Shown: positions 17,159 through 25,707 of the stretch, one piece after another
How the letters are laid out: every line of letters begins with the position of its first letter
Position numbering within the stretch: the stretch's first letter is position 1
NCBI GenBank assembly: GCA_964473155.1
Contig: CAYYNT010000056.1
Coordinates: forward strand, 1-29,716
Length of the DNA: 29,716 nt
Direction of reading: 5' to 3'
From: JAJFUG01 sp964473155
GTDB lineage: Bacteria; Gemmatimonadota; Glassbacteria; GWA2-58-10
Program-made: the position numbers and the translations under genes
The notes under the pieces: model-generated
What the model was told of the DNA's origin: nothing
The model's input: only the letters and a program-made list of their open reading frames with translations
Database searches by the model: none

Positions 17159-17983
17159 ATGGGTGAGTCTGAGCTGAAAAACAGCATCAGGGACTTCTGG
17201 AACGGCAAAAGCTGCGGCGAGGTCTATGCTGTCGGGCAGACGGAAAGAGAATATTACGAGTCACACCGCAAGGCAAGGTATGAGGTGGAGCCTTATATAC
17301 ATGGTTTCGCCAGATTCCATGAGGGGCAGGGCCGGGATGTTCTCGAAATAGGTGTCGGCATGGGAGCGGACTTCGTGGAATGGGCCAAGGCCGGTCCACG
17401 CTCTCTTACGGGAGTGGACTTGACCCCGCGGGCTGTCGAACACACCAGAAAAAGGCTCGCTTTGTACGGGTTTGACGCGGATGTAAGAGTGTCGGACGCG
17501 GAGAAATTGCCGTTTGAAGATAATTCATTCGATATCGTCTATTCCTGGGGCGTTCTGCATGTCTCCCCGGACACGCCCCGCACGATCCGGGAGGTCCATC
17601 GCGTGCTCCGTCCCGGCGGAGTGGCCAGAATCATGATCTATCACCGATATTCCCTTACCGGATACATGCTGTGGTTCCGTTATGCCCTGCTGGCCGGACG
17701 CCCATTCCGCGCACTGGACGATATATACTGGAATCACCTGGAAAGCCTCGGAACAAAAGCCTATAAAATATCTGAAGCCAGGGAGATGTTCAGGGATTAC
17801 ACGGATGTGGAGACAAAGGTGCGGCTGTCCTGTTCCGACTTGCTGTACGGCGCGGCCGGACAGAGGCACCAGGGCTTTCTATTGTCTGTAGCCAGAAAAC
17901 TCTGGCCGCGTCCTCTGGTGAAAATGCTGTTCGAAAATCATGGTCTGTTTTTATGCATAGAGGCGAAGAAACCGGAGGAGTGA
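17159..17983 (+). CDS. Class I SAM-dependent methyltransferase (Methyltransf_11/25 type)
   Basis: The 274-residue product has the SAM motif I VLEIGVGMG at 61-69, the acidic end of strand 2 at VDLTP (86-90), SDAEKLPFEDNSFDIVYSWGVLHV (motifs II-III region) and the VLRPGGVARI post-motif III strand. This is the ubiE/Methyltransf_11 type acting on small molecules or sugars. The C-terminal 100 residues are a lid with W/Y-rich helices. Between a sugar amidotransferase and an O-antigen-type polymerase it probably methylates a glycan residue or caps the chain, as an inference. The ATG at 17159 is eight bases after GAGGAG and is preferred over the TTG immediately upstream. Confidence 0.88.
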   Translation: MGESELKNSIRDFWNGKSCGEVYAVGQTEREYYESHRKARYEVEPYIHGFARFHEGQGRDVLEIGVGMGADFVEWAKAGPRSLTGVDLTPRAVEHTRKRLALYGFDADVRVSDAEKLPFEDNSFDIVYSWGVLHVSPDTPRTIREVHRVLRPGGVARIMIYHRYSLTGYMLWFRYALLAGRPFRALDDIYWNHLESLGTKAYKISEAREMFRDYTDVETKVRLSCSDLLYGAAGQRHQGFLLSVARKLWPRPLVKMLFENHGLFLCIEAKKPEE

Positions 17984-18017
17984 CATAACGCCGGGTTTAT
18001 GATTTTGGGAGAGTTTG

Positions 18018-19358
18018 ATGAGAGTGGGACAGATCACAGGCCCGTACTCCGGGCGAACCATGACATTGTGGCTGGCAGGAGCGCTGATCGCGGCGCTCAG
18101 CCTGATTCTGACTCTGGCTCCGGCAGGCAGTGGCTTTTATGCGTTGGGGGCCATACTGCTTTTCGCGCTCATGGTGCGCTTTCCAGTTATCGGCCTGGCG
18201 GCGATCTGTTCCCTTCTGTCCGTTGAGGGAATCTCGGGGCAGGGAATGCAGGTGACCGAGATACACCTGGCCGGGATCGTGGCTTTTGGCGCCTGGATCA
18301 TCCATCTTTTTCTGTACGGGCGGGCGTTAAAAGTAAACCGTTCTTTCAACCTGGCCCTGCTTTTTGTCGTCTGGGCCGGTATATCTATTCTCTGGGCTGT
18401 CGACAAAGAGGGCGCGGGAGAACGCTATTTAACGTTGCTCGAACTGCTGATTCTTTTCCTGCTGACAATCAATGTAGTCGAGACGCGGCGGGACCTGGCG
18501 ATAGTGCTGGGAGCGATTCTGCTCGGGGGCCTCGCCACCTGTGGAACGGCGATCGATCTGTTCACAACGAACCTGATGGAGCGCGCCCGGGTGTTCGAGG
18601 CGCAGAACGCCAATGGCTACGCCGCCGCAGTGGGACTGGGACTGCTTGCGGGATTATATTTTTCACAGAAAGGCCATGCCTGGTGGCTAAGGATAACAGG
18701 GTTGCTTGGCGCCGGGGTCCTGACAGTGCCGCTGGTTCTGGCGCAGAGCCGTAGTGCCTGGTTAGCCACTCTGGCTGCCCTGGTCGTGTTCATCTGGCAC
18801 AGCCGTAACCGCTGGCGAAATTTTCTGCTGATCGCAGCCATCGGTGCGGTCCTCTGGAGCGTGATCTATTATTCCGGGCTGGTGAATTATTCGGTGGTGA
18901 CCCGGGCAATGGATGTGGTGAAGGTGCGTGAGCGGGGCTCGGACCGGTTTGATATCTGGCAGGCAGGGGCCGGAATGTTCCGCGACCATCCCCTGACAGG
19001 CGTGGGATTCAACCAGTTTCCCAGGCAGTTCAACGCTTACCGGGCGATGACTCCGGGAATCCGTCATGACATGTTCGCAAACCGCGACCCGCACAGCCTG
19101 TATGTCGGGGTGACCACCGAGCTGGGCCTGGTCGGGATAACTCTTCTGATGGTCCTGGTCTGGTCGATCTGGCGGGAGGGACAATCAGCTCCTCGGGAGT
19201 CCAGGTGGTTTGGAAGGGCGCTGGTGGCTTTTTTCATGGTGTTCGGGTTGACAGGAACGGTCCTGATGGGCAAGATGTTCTGGCTGGCCCTGGGCCTGGC
19301 CTCCCGGTCGCTCACCCTTAGCGGTGATTCGAGCGGGCGGGAAATGAAGGTCGAATGA
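18018..19358 (+). CDS. O-antigen ligase/polymerase family membrane protein (Wzy_C)
   Basis: The 446-residue protein has many hydrophobic segments. The family signature regions are visible: LAQSRSAWLATLAAL, then RGSDRFDIWQAGAGMFRDHPLTGVGFNQF (the periplasmic loop with an Arg and the 'DHPLxGvGxgnF' motif), then DPHSLYVGVTTELGLVG. Members polymerise lipid-linked oligosaccharide repeats (Wzy), ligate O-antigen to lipid A (WaaL), or glycosylate proteins. It cannot be assigned to one of these without experiment. The ATG at 18018 has GGGAG six bases upstream. Its last bases overlap the following glycosyltransferase start by 4 bp (ATGA), so the two are translationally coupled. Confidence 0.88.
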   Translation: MRVGQITGPYSGRTMTLWLAGALIAALSLILTLAPAGSGFYALGAILLFALMVRFPVIGLAAICSLLSVEGISGQGMQVTEIHLAGIVAFGAWIIHLFLYGRALKVNRSFNLALLFVVWAGISILWAVDKEGAGERYLTLLELLILFLLTINVVETRRDLAIVLGAILLGGLATCGTAIDLFTTNLMERARVFEAQNANGYAAAVGLGLLAGLYFSQKGHAWWLRITGLLGAGVLTVPLVLAQSRSAWLATLAALVVFIWHSRNRWRNFLLIAAIGAVLWSVIYYSGLVNYSVVTRAMDVVKVRERGSDRFDIWQAGAGMFRDHPLTGVGFNQFPRQFNAYRAMTPGIRHDMFANRDPHSLYVGVTTELGLVGITLLMVLVWSIWREGQSAPRESRWFGRALVAFFMVFGLTGTVLMGKMFWLALGLASRSLTLSGDSSGREMKVE

Positions 19359-20470
19359 ATGCGCGTATCGGACTCATAATTGGACAACTGGGCTGGGGCG
19401 GTGCGGAAAGGCAGGTTTCGCTTCTTGCTCCTGGCCTGGCTGCCCGGGGCATGGAGGTCAGCGTAATATGCCTCTCTCAGGAAGTTGATCCGTTCGGCGA
19501 GGAGTTGCGCCGGGCCGGATTGACAGTGCATACCATGGAGAGACGGGGGCGGCGGGAGTCAGGACGGGCGCTGGCCCTGGCCAGGTTTCTGCGCGGCGGG
19601 AAAATCAATCTGGCCCATAGTTTTCTGGAGAGCGCCGGGATATATGCCTGGCTGGCCGGGCGCATGGCGCGCCGCACAGTCCTGCTTCCCTCGGTCCGCA
19701 GTCTGCCTTCCGCAGAGAGCCGTTTGTGGCACGCCCTGACCGGCCGCTCCCTGCGGGCGGCCCGCCTGATTATCGCCAACAGCCACTCCGTGGCCGGTGT
19801 TTGCTCGGAGCGCTACCGGGTTCCTCGTGAGCGGTTCCGGGTCGTGCCGAACGGTATAAAGCTTCCACCGCCTGTCTCCCCGGAGGAACGCGAAACTGCA
19901 AAGCGGAGTTTCCGTCTGGCTGAGAAAAACATGGTGCTGGGCACTGTTTCCAAGGACGCCCCGGAGAAGAACGTTCCAGCCTTTCTCAGTCTGGCCGAAA
20001 GACTGAGCCGAGAATGCGGCCCTCTCTGCGTGCTTTCCGCCGGCCGCGGGCTGGATGAGTCATACGCGGCGAGGTTTCAGCCGCTCCACCGCCGTTCGGT
20101 CTGCCAAAGCATTTTTCTCGGGCCGCTGGCGGACGTGGACCGTCTCTACCGCTGCCTGGACCTTTTCGTGCTTACCTCCCTGCGGGAAAGCCTGCCGAAC
20201 GTTCTTCTCGAGGCCATGTCGCATGGTCTGCCATGCGTGGCGTTTTCAGTGGGGGGTGTGCCGGAGATTATCGAGCATGGGGTGACCGGTCTCCTGGTGG
20301 AGCCGGGGGATGAGGAAGGGCTGTTTCAGGCCGCCCGGTCTATCCTGGACGATCCGGAGCGAGGCCGGGCCATGGGGCAGGCTGGACGGCGGCGGGTTGC
20401 CGACATGTTCAGCGTGGAGGCCATGCTGGAATCCACCTGCCGCGTGTACGAAGAGTTGCTGGGTAATTGA
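19355..20470 (+). CDS. Glycosyltransferase family 4
   Basis: The 371-residue GT-B enzyme starts MNARIGLIIGQLGWGGAERQ (the GGAER acceptor-side loop typical of GT4), with a central AEKNMVLGTVSKDAPEKNV and the donor motif RESLPNVLLEAMSHGLPCV (E-x7-E) followed by VGGVPEIIEHGVTGLLV. This is the pattern of EPS and O-antigen GT4 enzymes. It overlaps the preceding polymerase gene by 4 bp, and GAAGG lies a few bases before the ATG. It probably adds one sugar to the lipid-linked repeat made by this locus; the donor is unknown. Confidence 0.9.
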   Translation: MNARIGLIIGQLGWGGAERQVSLLAPGLAARGMEVSVICLSQEVDPFGEELRRAGLTVHTMERRGRRESGRALALARFLRGGKINLAHSFLESAGIYAWLAGRMARRTVLLPSVRSLPSAESRLWHALTGRSLRAARLIIANSHSVAGVCSERYRVPRERFRVVPNGIKLPPPVSPEERETAKRSFRLAEKNMVLGTVSKDAPEKNVPAFLSLAERLSRECGPLCVLSAGRGLDESYAARFQPLHRRSVCQSIFLGPLADVDRLYRCLDLFVLTSLRESLPNVLLEAMSHGLPCVAFSVGGVPEIIEHGVTGLLVEPGDEEGLFQAARSILDDPERGRAMGQAGRRRVADMFSVEAMLESTCRVYEELLGN

Positions 20471-20491
20471 GACCAAAGGAGAGAAGGTGAC

Positions 20492-21283
20492 ATGGACCTG
20501 GGATTGAAAGGCAGGACAGCGATAGTCTGCGGGGCCAGCCGAGGGCTGGGTTACGCCTCGGCCCTGGAACTGGCCGCCGAGGGCGCGAATGTTGTGCTTT
20601 GCGCGCGGACCGAAGCGGACATCCTGAGCGCCATGGAAAAGATACGCACCCTGACCGGCTCAGGTGTGGCGGCTGTCGCGGCGGATGTGTCCGATCCCGC
20701 CACTGCGGCTGTTCTTACGCGGACCGCGCTCGAGAAGTTCGGCGGGCTGAATATACTGGTCAATAACGCCGGGGGGCCTCCGCCAGGGCGGTTCGAGAGC
20801 CATGGCGACGAGGCCTGGCAGAAGGCTTTCGAGCTGAACCTGCTGAGCGCCGTGCGTCTGATTCGCCAATGCATCCCCCATATGCGCGCAGCCGGCGGGG
20901 GGCGGATAGTCAATATCACTTCCGTGGCGGTCAAGCAGCCGATAGACGGGCTGATCCTCTCTAACAGCGTGCGCGCCGGAGTGATCGGACTGGCCAAGAC
21001 ACTGGCGAACGAGCTGGCGCGGGACAGGATACTGATCAACAACGTCTGCCCGGGTTTTATCCTCACCGACCGCACGAAAAGCCTGTTCGAAAGCCGCGCC
21101 CGGAACGAGGGACGCTCGCCGGACGAAATACGTGAATCAGTGGCAGCCGGAGTGCCTTTGGGCCGCCTGGGTGAACCGCGCGAACTGTCCGCTCTCGTGG
21201 CGTTCCTCTGCTCCGAGCGCGCCTCCTATATCACGGGGGCCTCGATCCAGGTGGATGGCGGATTGCTCAAGGCCCTGATGTGA
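20492..21283 (+). CDS. Short-chain dehydrogenase/reductase-like protein lacking the catalytic Tyr and Lys
   Basis: The 263-residue classical SDR has the cofactor loop CGASRGLG (13-20, Cys replacing the usual Thr), the NNAGG at 91-95 and S144 (NITSV). At the positions of the catalytic YxxxK the sequence is S157 and R161 (LSNSVRAGVIGLAK), so both residues are replaced. The C-terminal ASYITGASIQVDGG is normal. A recognised atypical subgroup annotated as beta-ketoacyl-ACP reductase-like has the same loss. It may act on a sugar or lipid precursor with altered chemistry, or bind nucleotide without reducing. AAAGGAGAG precedes the ATG by eight bases. The gene sits directly between a GT4 and a GT39-like gene. 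Confidence 0.85.
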   Translation: MDLGLKGRTAIVCGASRGLGYASALELAAEGANVVLCARTEADILSAMEKIRTLTGSGVAAVAADVSDPATAAVLTRTALEKFGGLNILVNNAGGPPPGRFESHGDEAWQKAFELNLLSAVRLIRQCIPHMRAAGGGRIVNITSVAVKQPIDGLILSNSVRAGVIGLAKTLANELARDRILINNVCPGFILTDRTKSLFESRARNEGRSPDEIRESVAAGVPLGRLGEPRELSALVAFLCSERASYITGASIQVDGGLLKALM

Positions 21284-21290
21284 GGCGGAA

Positions 21291-22679
21291 TTGAAAGAAA
21301 AAACAGAAACCGGGACCAGTCGACAGTCGCGGGACCTCTGGACGCTGGCCGCCGTGGCCCTGGTTTTCAGAGTGTTCATCGCCTGGTTTTATCCGCCGCT
21401 GATAGTTCAGGACACCGCCAGTTACGTTGATCTGGCCGACCGTATAGCCAGCCTGAATTTCGACGGCTATCAGGCTTTCCGGACACCGGTCTTCCCGCTC
21501 CTTCTTCTGCTCTGCGGCAAGGACCCCGCCCTGACAGCGGCGGCTCATCAGTTGCTCGGTATTCTGGAGAGCGTTCTGCTATACGGGATTTTCATCCGGG
21601 TTTTCCACAGCCGGACAGCCGGCCTTCTGGCCGGTTACTGCTACGCCCTTAATCCATCGCAGGGGGTAATGGAAAGGACATTGCTTACTGAGCCGGTTAC
21701 GACCGTGCTGGTCACGGCTGCTTTGTACTTTCTGTTGAAAGGACTTGATTCCAGGGACTGGCGGACTTTGTTTTTATCTGGGGCCGCGTCCGGCCTGGCT
21801 GTCCTGGCCCGTCCGGCGTTCTTGTTTCTACCGGTGCTGTATATCGTGTTCGCGGGAGTGATTCTGTTCCGTCAAGAGCGCTTACGAATGGGATTAAAAA
21901 GAATTATCGTGCTATCAGCACCGGTTCTGGCGACCGTGGGCGGCTGGGTTCTGTTCAACTATATCCAGACTGGATATGCAGGGGTGTCATCGCTCTCGGG
22001 CTACAGCCTCATATCGCACGCCGGGGCCTGGATCGAGAAGGCCCCGCCCGGGTACGAGACAATCCGCGATATTTATCTCAGACACCGCACGGCAAACCTC
22101 AGCCGGACCGGCAGGCAGGAAAATACTGTCTACCTGGCGCGGAAAGAGCTTATGGCCGCCACCGGGATGGATGAAATGCATCTTTCTCAGCGTCTTCAGG
22201 AACTGTCAATACACCTGATTATTCGCGATCCGATAGCCCATGCCAAAAGTGCGTCACGCTCCCTGGCCGATTTCTGGCGTCCTGTATGGTACACAGTCGA
22301 GGGTGGCATCCGGGCGGTTCTCAAGGGCCGGTTTAATCTGTCAAAAGTGATGATTGTGGCGTATTTGCCTTTGTATATGGTTTTAAACATTCTTTTTCTG
22401 TTGTTTCCCCTGGCTTTGCCGTTGAAGGATAAATATCCCGTTATAAGGCAGTTCCTTGACGGCGGCTGGAGGATGGTTTTGGTGTATCTGACAGTCTGGG
22501 GCGCGGCGGTTTTTCAGGCGGTTGTGGCGCGCGGGGACAACGGGCGCTACTCTATGCCTGTGGAGCCGCTGGTAATGGCCGTGGGTGCGTACCTGATCTG
22601 GCAGGCGGCCGTGCATGTTTCAAGGCGAGGGCCGGACCGGCTGGACTTGCGCGACGCCCATCAATCAAATCAATATTAA
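21291..22679 (+). CDS. GT-C glycosyltransferase, GT39/ArnT-like membrane protein
   Basis: The 462-residue protein has about ten hydrophobic segments. The first periplasmic loop carries the catalytic-type acidic motif with D41 (VQDTASYVDLAD), followed by YQAFRTPVFPLLLLL, which is the GT39/PMT_2 'xxRTPxxP' pattern. Such enzymes take a sugar or aminosugar from a polyprenyl-phosphate carrier and add it to a glycan, lipid A or protein on the outer face of the membrane. The start is a TTG with GAGG eight bases upstream, only 7 bp after the SDR stop, indicating an operon. The acceptor and donor are not known. It lies near a SEC59/VTE5-like lipid kinase that could supply its carrier. Confidence 0.8.
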   Translation: MKEKTETGTSRQSRDLWTLAAVALVFRVFIAWFYPPLIVQDTASYVDLADRIASLNFDGYQAFRTPVFPLLLLLCGKDPALTAAAHQLLGILESVLLYGIFIRVFHSRTAGLLAGYCYALNPSQGVMERTLLTEPVTTVLVTAALYFLLKGLDSRDWRTLFLSGAASGLAVLARPAFLFLPVLYIVFAGVILFRQERLRMGLKRIIVLSAPVLATVGGWVLFNYIQTGYAGVSSLSGYSLISHAGAWIEKAPPGYETIRDIYLRHRTANLSRTGRQENTVYLARKELMAATGMDEMHLSQRLQELSIHLIIRDPIAHAKSASRSLADFWRPVWYTVEGGIRAVLKGRFNLSKVMIVAYLPLYMVLNILFLLFPLALPLKDKYPVIRQFLDGGWRMVLVYLTVWGAAVFQAVVARGDNGRYSMPVEPLVMAVGAYLIWQAAVHVSRRGPDRLDLRDAHQSNQY

Positions 22680-22754
22680 AATGAGAATTAACGGATTATT
22701 GCAGTGATCAGGGGGTTATATACCTCAGCCACAGGATCAAGGAGCCGTTCGAGA

Positions 22755-24887
22755 ATGGGTATATTAAAACGCAGTTATGGCTTTATTCTGCTGTCCGCTT
22801 GCCTGGCGGTGACTGCCTGGGCCGGAGTTCTCCAGGCTCAATCTGTCGTATCGCCGGGAGTTCTGGCCGCGGGCCAGCCCGACACCCGCGACCTGGGCCG
22901 GCTGGCCCGCGATATCTACCGCAACGCGGGCGCGGTGACAGAGCGTCAGAAAGCCGAGGCGCTCTGGCGTTTTCTCCTGACCGATGGGCGGTTCGTGGAA
23001 CCGGGGCAGTTCTATCATATCGCGGGCTGGGCTTACGAGGAACCGAAAGGCGAGGCGCTTGACCCGCTCAAGCTGCTGAACAGCTACGGTTTCGGGTTGT
23101 GCTATCAGGACGGGCCGCTGCTGGAGGCCCTGTTCGAGGCCGGGGGCTTCGTGGATGCCCGCTCCTGGTTCCTGACCGGACATACGGTCTGCGAGGTGTT
23201 CTATGACGGGGCCTACCACATGTTCGACTCCGACATGCTGGGATTCAGCACTCTCAACGACGGCGGAGACCCGCGCACCAGCCCGGTGGCCTCGGTGCGG
23301 CAACTGGAGGAGGACGAGAGCATAATAATGGGCAAGCTCAAGGCGCCCGACATGATAGATTCCGGCAAGGTCGTGCTGCCCTGGTATCCGGCGGATGTGC
23401 GCGCCCGGGCGATGGACGGTTACGCGCGGACATTCAGTTCGCGCGGCGATAACTATCTTTACCCATTCCAGCGCTATTCCAGCGGTCACACGATGGATTA
23501 TGAGCTGCGGCCGGGAGAAAAACTGACCCTGTTTTACGAGCCTGAGTGCAAGGGTCTGTACTACCTGCCCTATAAACATGTTCGGGGTGAATACATCGAA
23601 TTCCCGCGTGAGATAGAAGAATACGATATCCTGACCGAGGACGGCCCGCACAGCCAGAAAGACGGGCGGCGCTGGGGCACGGGGCGTTTCGAATACCTGC
23701 CGCAGCTTTCTAAACGGAAATCTTACTATCCGCTGGTCGGGCCGGAATTCAACCAGAACCTTCGCCTGCCCTCAGGCCCGGGCGAGGCCCTGACCCGCGA
23801 CCGGGGCGATCTGCCATCACAGGCGGTGTTTGAAGTGGCCAGCCCCTGGGTGCTGATCGATGCCGAGGTCTCGGTATATGCCCAGCTCGAAACGGTGGCG
23901 CACCACCTGCTGGTCGAGGTGTCGACCGACCGCGGAAGGAACTGGCGCGCTTGCGGTGGAATATGCGGTCCCTATTTCGGTCCCTGGAAAACCGGCGCGG
24001 ATGTTATCACGGTCAGCCGTCACGGCCGTCTGACGGCAGTCAGCGGAACGTACGGCTACCTGGTCCGTCTGACTCTCAGCGGGCCGCAGCCAGCCTCCGC
24101 GGCGGGAGTGGGCGAGGTGGTCATTGCCAGCCTGGTGCAGGCCAATCCGCGCAATTTCCCGGCTATCACCGCCGGGCGCAACGAGATGGTATACTCGCCC
24201 GGCCCGCAGCGGCGCCGCTGGAGCCTGCCTGTCCGTCTGGAGGCTTTCGAGAGTTACGCCGCGCGAAGCCGGAAGATGGAATATGTGCTGGAGCATGACA
24301 ACCAACTCCTCAAACCGAAAAACTGGGGCGGCGCCGAGGCGGTGTTCGCGGTGGCCGCGCCTGACAGCGCGGAGATGGTCGAGTTCATGGCCGGGGGGCG
24401 TTTCCTGGCCCTGGACAGCCTGGCCCCGGAGAAGCTTACCGCGGAAACCCGCCGCACCAGGCTGCACGCTCCGCACCCGTCAAGGGCGCGCGCCTCGATT
24501 GAATGGTCCCGGAGCCTGGATGGACCATGGACGGAAATCTGGCGCTATCAGCCGTTCACGGCCGGTCTCGACGGTGAGAAGATCGAAAGGCTGCTGTCCT
24601 GGCCCGAGACCGACATAAAGGTCAATCCGGGTTCGGGCGTGCGCAAGGTCTACGTGCGCTACCGCCTGGAGGGCATGGCCCTGGATGATATCCGCCTGGC
24701 GGCGTTCACCGCCGCTGGCAGGACAGGTGGTCTGATCCTGACGCACGAATGGCTCTCCAACGGCAACCGGGTCACGCGCACCGTGGACGTGCCCGATCCG
24801 TCCCGTGAGTTTCGTTACAGCCTGGATACCGGGCGTGGAGAATTCAAGAACATCTCGATAAGCTTTGAATGCCCGGCTCAGGAATAA
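22755..24887 (+). CDS. Secreted protein with an N-terminal transglutaminase-like domain
   Basis: The 710-residue product has a signal peptide (MGILKRSYGFILLSACLAVT, cleavage likely after AQ near residue 29). Residues 45-165 resemble a transglutaminase/papain-like core. C116 (SYGFGLCYQDGPLLEALF), H143 (TGHTVCEVFYDG) and D158 (HMFDSDM) have the order and spacing of a C-H-D triad. The remaining 540 residues are beta-rich, with a possible sandwich (WVLIDAEVSVYAQLETVAHHLLVEVS), and are not recognised. The domain could crosslink or hydrolyse peptide or amide bonds outside the cell. The ATG at 22755 is ten bases after AAGGAG; an upstream start would place non-signal residues in front. The function is inferred from the triad only. 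Confidence 0.7.
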   Translation: MGILKRSYGFILLSACLAVTAWAGVLQAQSVVSPGVLAAGQPDTRDLGRLARDIYRNAGAVTERQKAEALWRFLLTDGRFVEPGQFYHIAGWAYEEPKGEALDPLKLLNSYGFGLCYQDGPLLEALFEAGGFVDARSWFLTGHTVCEVFYDGAYHMFDSDMLGFSTLNDGGDPRTSPVASVRQLEEDESIIMGKLKAPDMIDSGKVVLPWYPADVRARAMDGYARTFSSRGDNYLYPFQRYSSGHTMDYELRPGEKLTLFYEPECKGLYYLPYKHVRGEYIEFPREIEEYDILTEDGPHSQKDGRRWGTGRFEYLPQLSKRKSYYPLVGPEFNQNLRLPSGPGEALTRDRGDLPSQAVFEVASPWVLIDAEVSVYAQLETVAHHLLVEVSTDRGRNWRACGGICGPYFGPWKTGADVITVSRHGRLTAVSGTYGYLVRLTLSGPQPASAAGVGEVVIASLVQANPRNFPAITAGRNEMVYSPGPQRRRWSLPVRLEAFESYAARSRKMEYVLEHDNQLLKPKNWGGAEAVFAVAAPDSAEMVEFMAGGRFLALDSLAPEKLTAETRRTRLHAPHPSRARASIEWSRSLDGPWTEIWRYQPFTAGLDGEKIERLLSWPETDIKVNPGSGVRKVYVRYRLEGMALDDIRLAAFTAAGRTGGLILTHEWLSNGNRVTRTVDVPDPSREFRYSLDTGRGEFKNISISFECPAQE

Positions 24888-24912
24888 ACAGGAGCTGAAA
24901 GGAGTGTCTTAG

Positions 24913-25614
24913 TTGCTCGGCATAAGCGGCGGGAGCGGAAATGGCGCATTCGGGATGGAACTCGGGCGCAAGATAATCCACACATTCGCCCTGTTTTACC
25001 TTGTGATATATTTTGCCTTTGATTATCTGACCGGTCCGGGGACCGGCCTGCTCGTCCTGGCAGGGATGCTGGTCGCGGTAATTATCATCGAGTATATCAG
25101 GTTGGAACGGCGGGCCGGCATACCGCTTCTTTCCTGGCTCTGGGCCAATTTCAGACGGGAAAATGAGCAGGAAAGGCCAGGGGCCGAACTGTTTTTCCTT
25201 CTTGGCGTTATCGTGGCCCTGGGAGCGTTTGAGCTTCGGGTGGCGGTGGCCGCGGTGCTGATGACAGTCTTCGGGGACCTGACCGCCGCTCTGGCTGGTA
25301 TCCGCTGGGGCAGGGTCCGCCCGCGGGTGTTGCACGGCAAGTCCATCGAGGGCAGCCTGGCCGCGCTGCTGATTAACCTGGCTGCCGGATGGGTCTTTCT
25401 TCGGGACTCAGGGGCCGGTGCGGCCTGGTGGCAGCCGCTCCTGGCCGGAGGGGCGTTTCCCGGTTTCGGCCTGCCCCTTTGGCCGGTGATCGCGGTGATG
25501 TCGGCCGTGGCAGCGGTCACGGAACTGATTATTACTAAAATCGACGATAACCTTACGATCCCTGTTTTCGCCGGGTTCGCCGGACAGCTTGCGCTGTCGG
25601 CCTTCTGCCGCTGA
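24913..25614 (+). CDS. SEC59/VTE5/DGK1-type CTP-dependent lipid kinase family protein
   Basis: The 233-residue membrane protein has the family core GDLTAALAG (121-129, after VLMTVF) and HGKSIEGSLAALL (141-153), which match the 'GD-AA-xG' and 'K(S/T)-EGS-A' motifs of dolichol kinase, phytol kinase and yeast diacylglycerol kinase Dgk1. Several hydrophobic helices surround them. These enzymes phosphorylate a lipid alcohol using CTP; bacterial members are often labelled phosphatidate cytidylyltransferases. In this locus polyprenol or undecaprenol is the natural guess, for recycling the carrier of the GT39-like enzyme, as an inference. The TTG start at 24913 is eight bases after AAGGAG; the ATG at 24955 (MELGRKIIH) is an alternative. 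It may be co-transcribed with its neighbours. Confidence 0.82.
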   Translation: MLGISGGSGNGAFGMELGRKIIHTFALFYLVIYFAFDYLTGPGTGLLVLAGMLVAVIIIEYIRLERRAGIPLLSWLWANFRRENEQERPGAELFFLLGVIVALGAFELRVAVAAVLMTVFGDLTAALAGIRWGRVRPRVLHGKSIEGSLAALLINLAAGWVFLRDSGAGAAWWQPLLAGGAFPGFGLPLWPVIAVMSAVAAVTELIITKIDDNLTIPVFAGFAGQLALSAFCR

Positions 25615-25707
25615 ATGATCAATCTTTTCAATCATGGAGCATCCTATCCTCCGGGACTGCACCGGGGGAATCTCCCATTTTACAGAATGAGTGAGGGGAG
25701 GCGGAAA

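Noticed and set aside
18008..18019. GGAGAGTTTGAT, matching the 16S 5' region
   Set aside because: The match stops after 12 bases and serves as the ribosome binding site of the O-antigen ligase-like gene.
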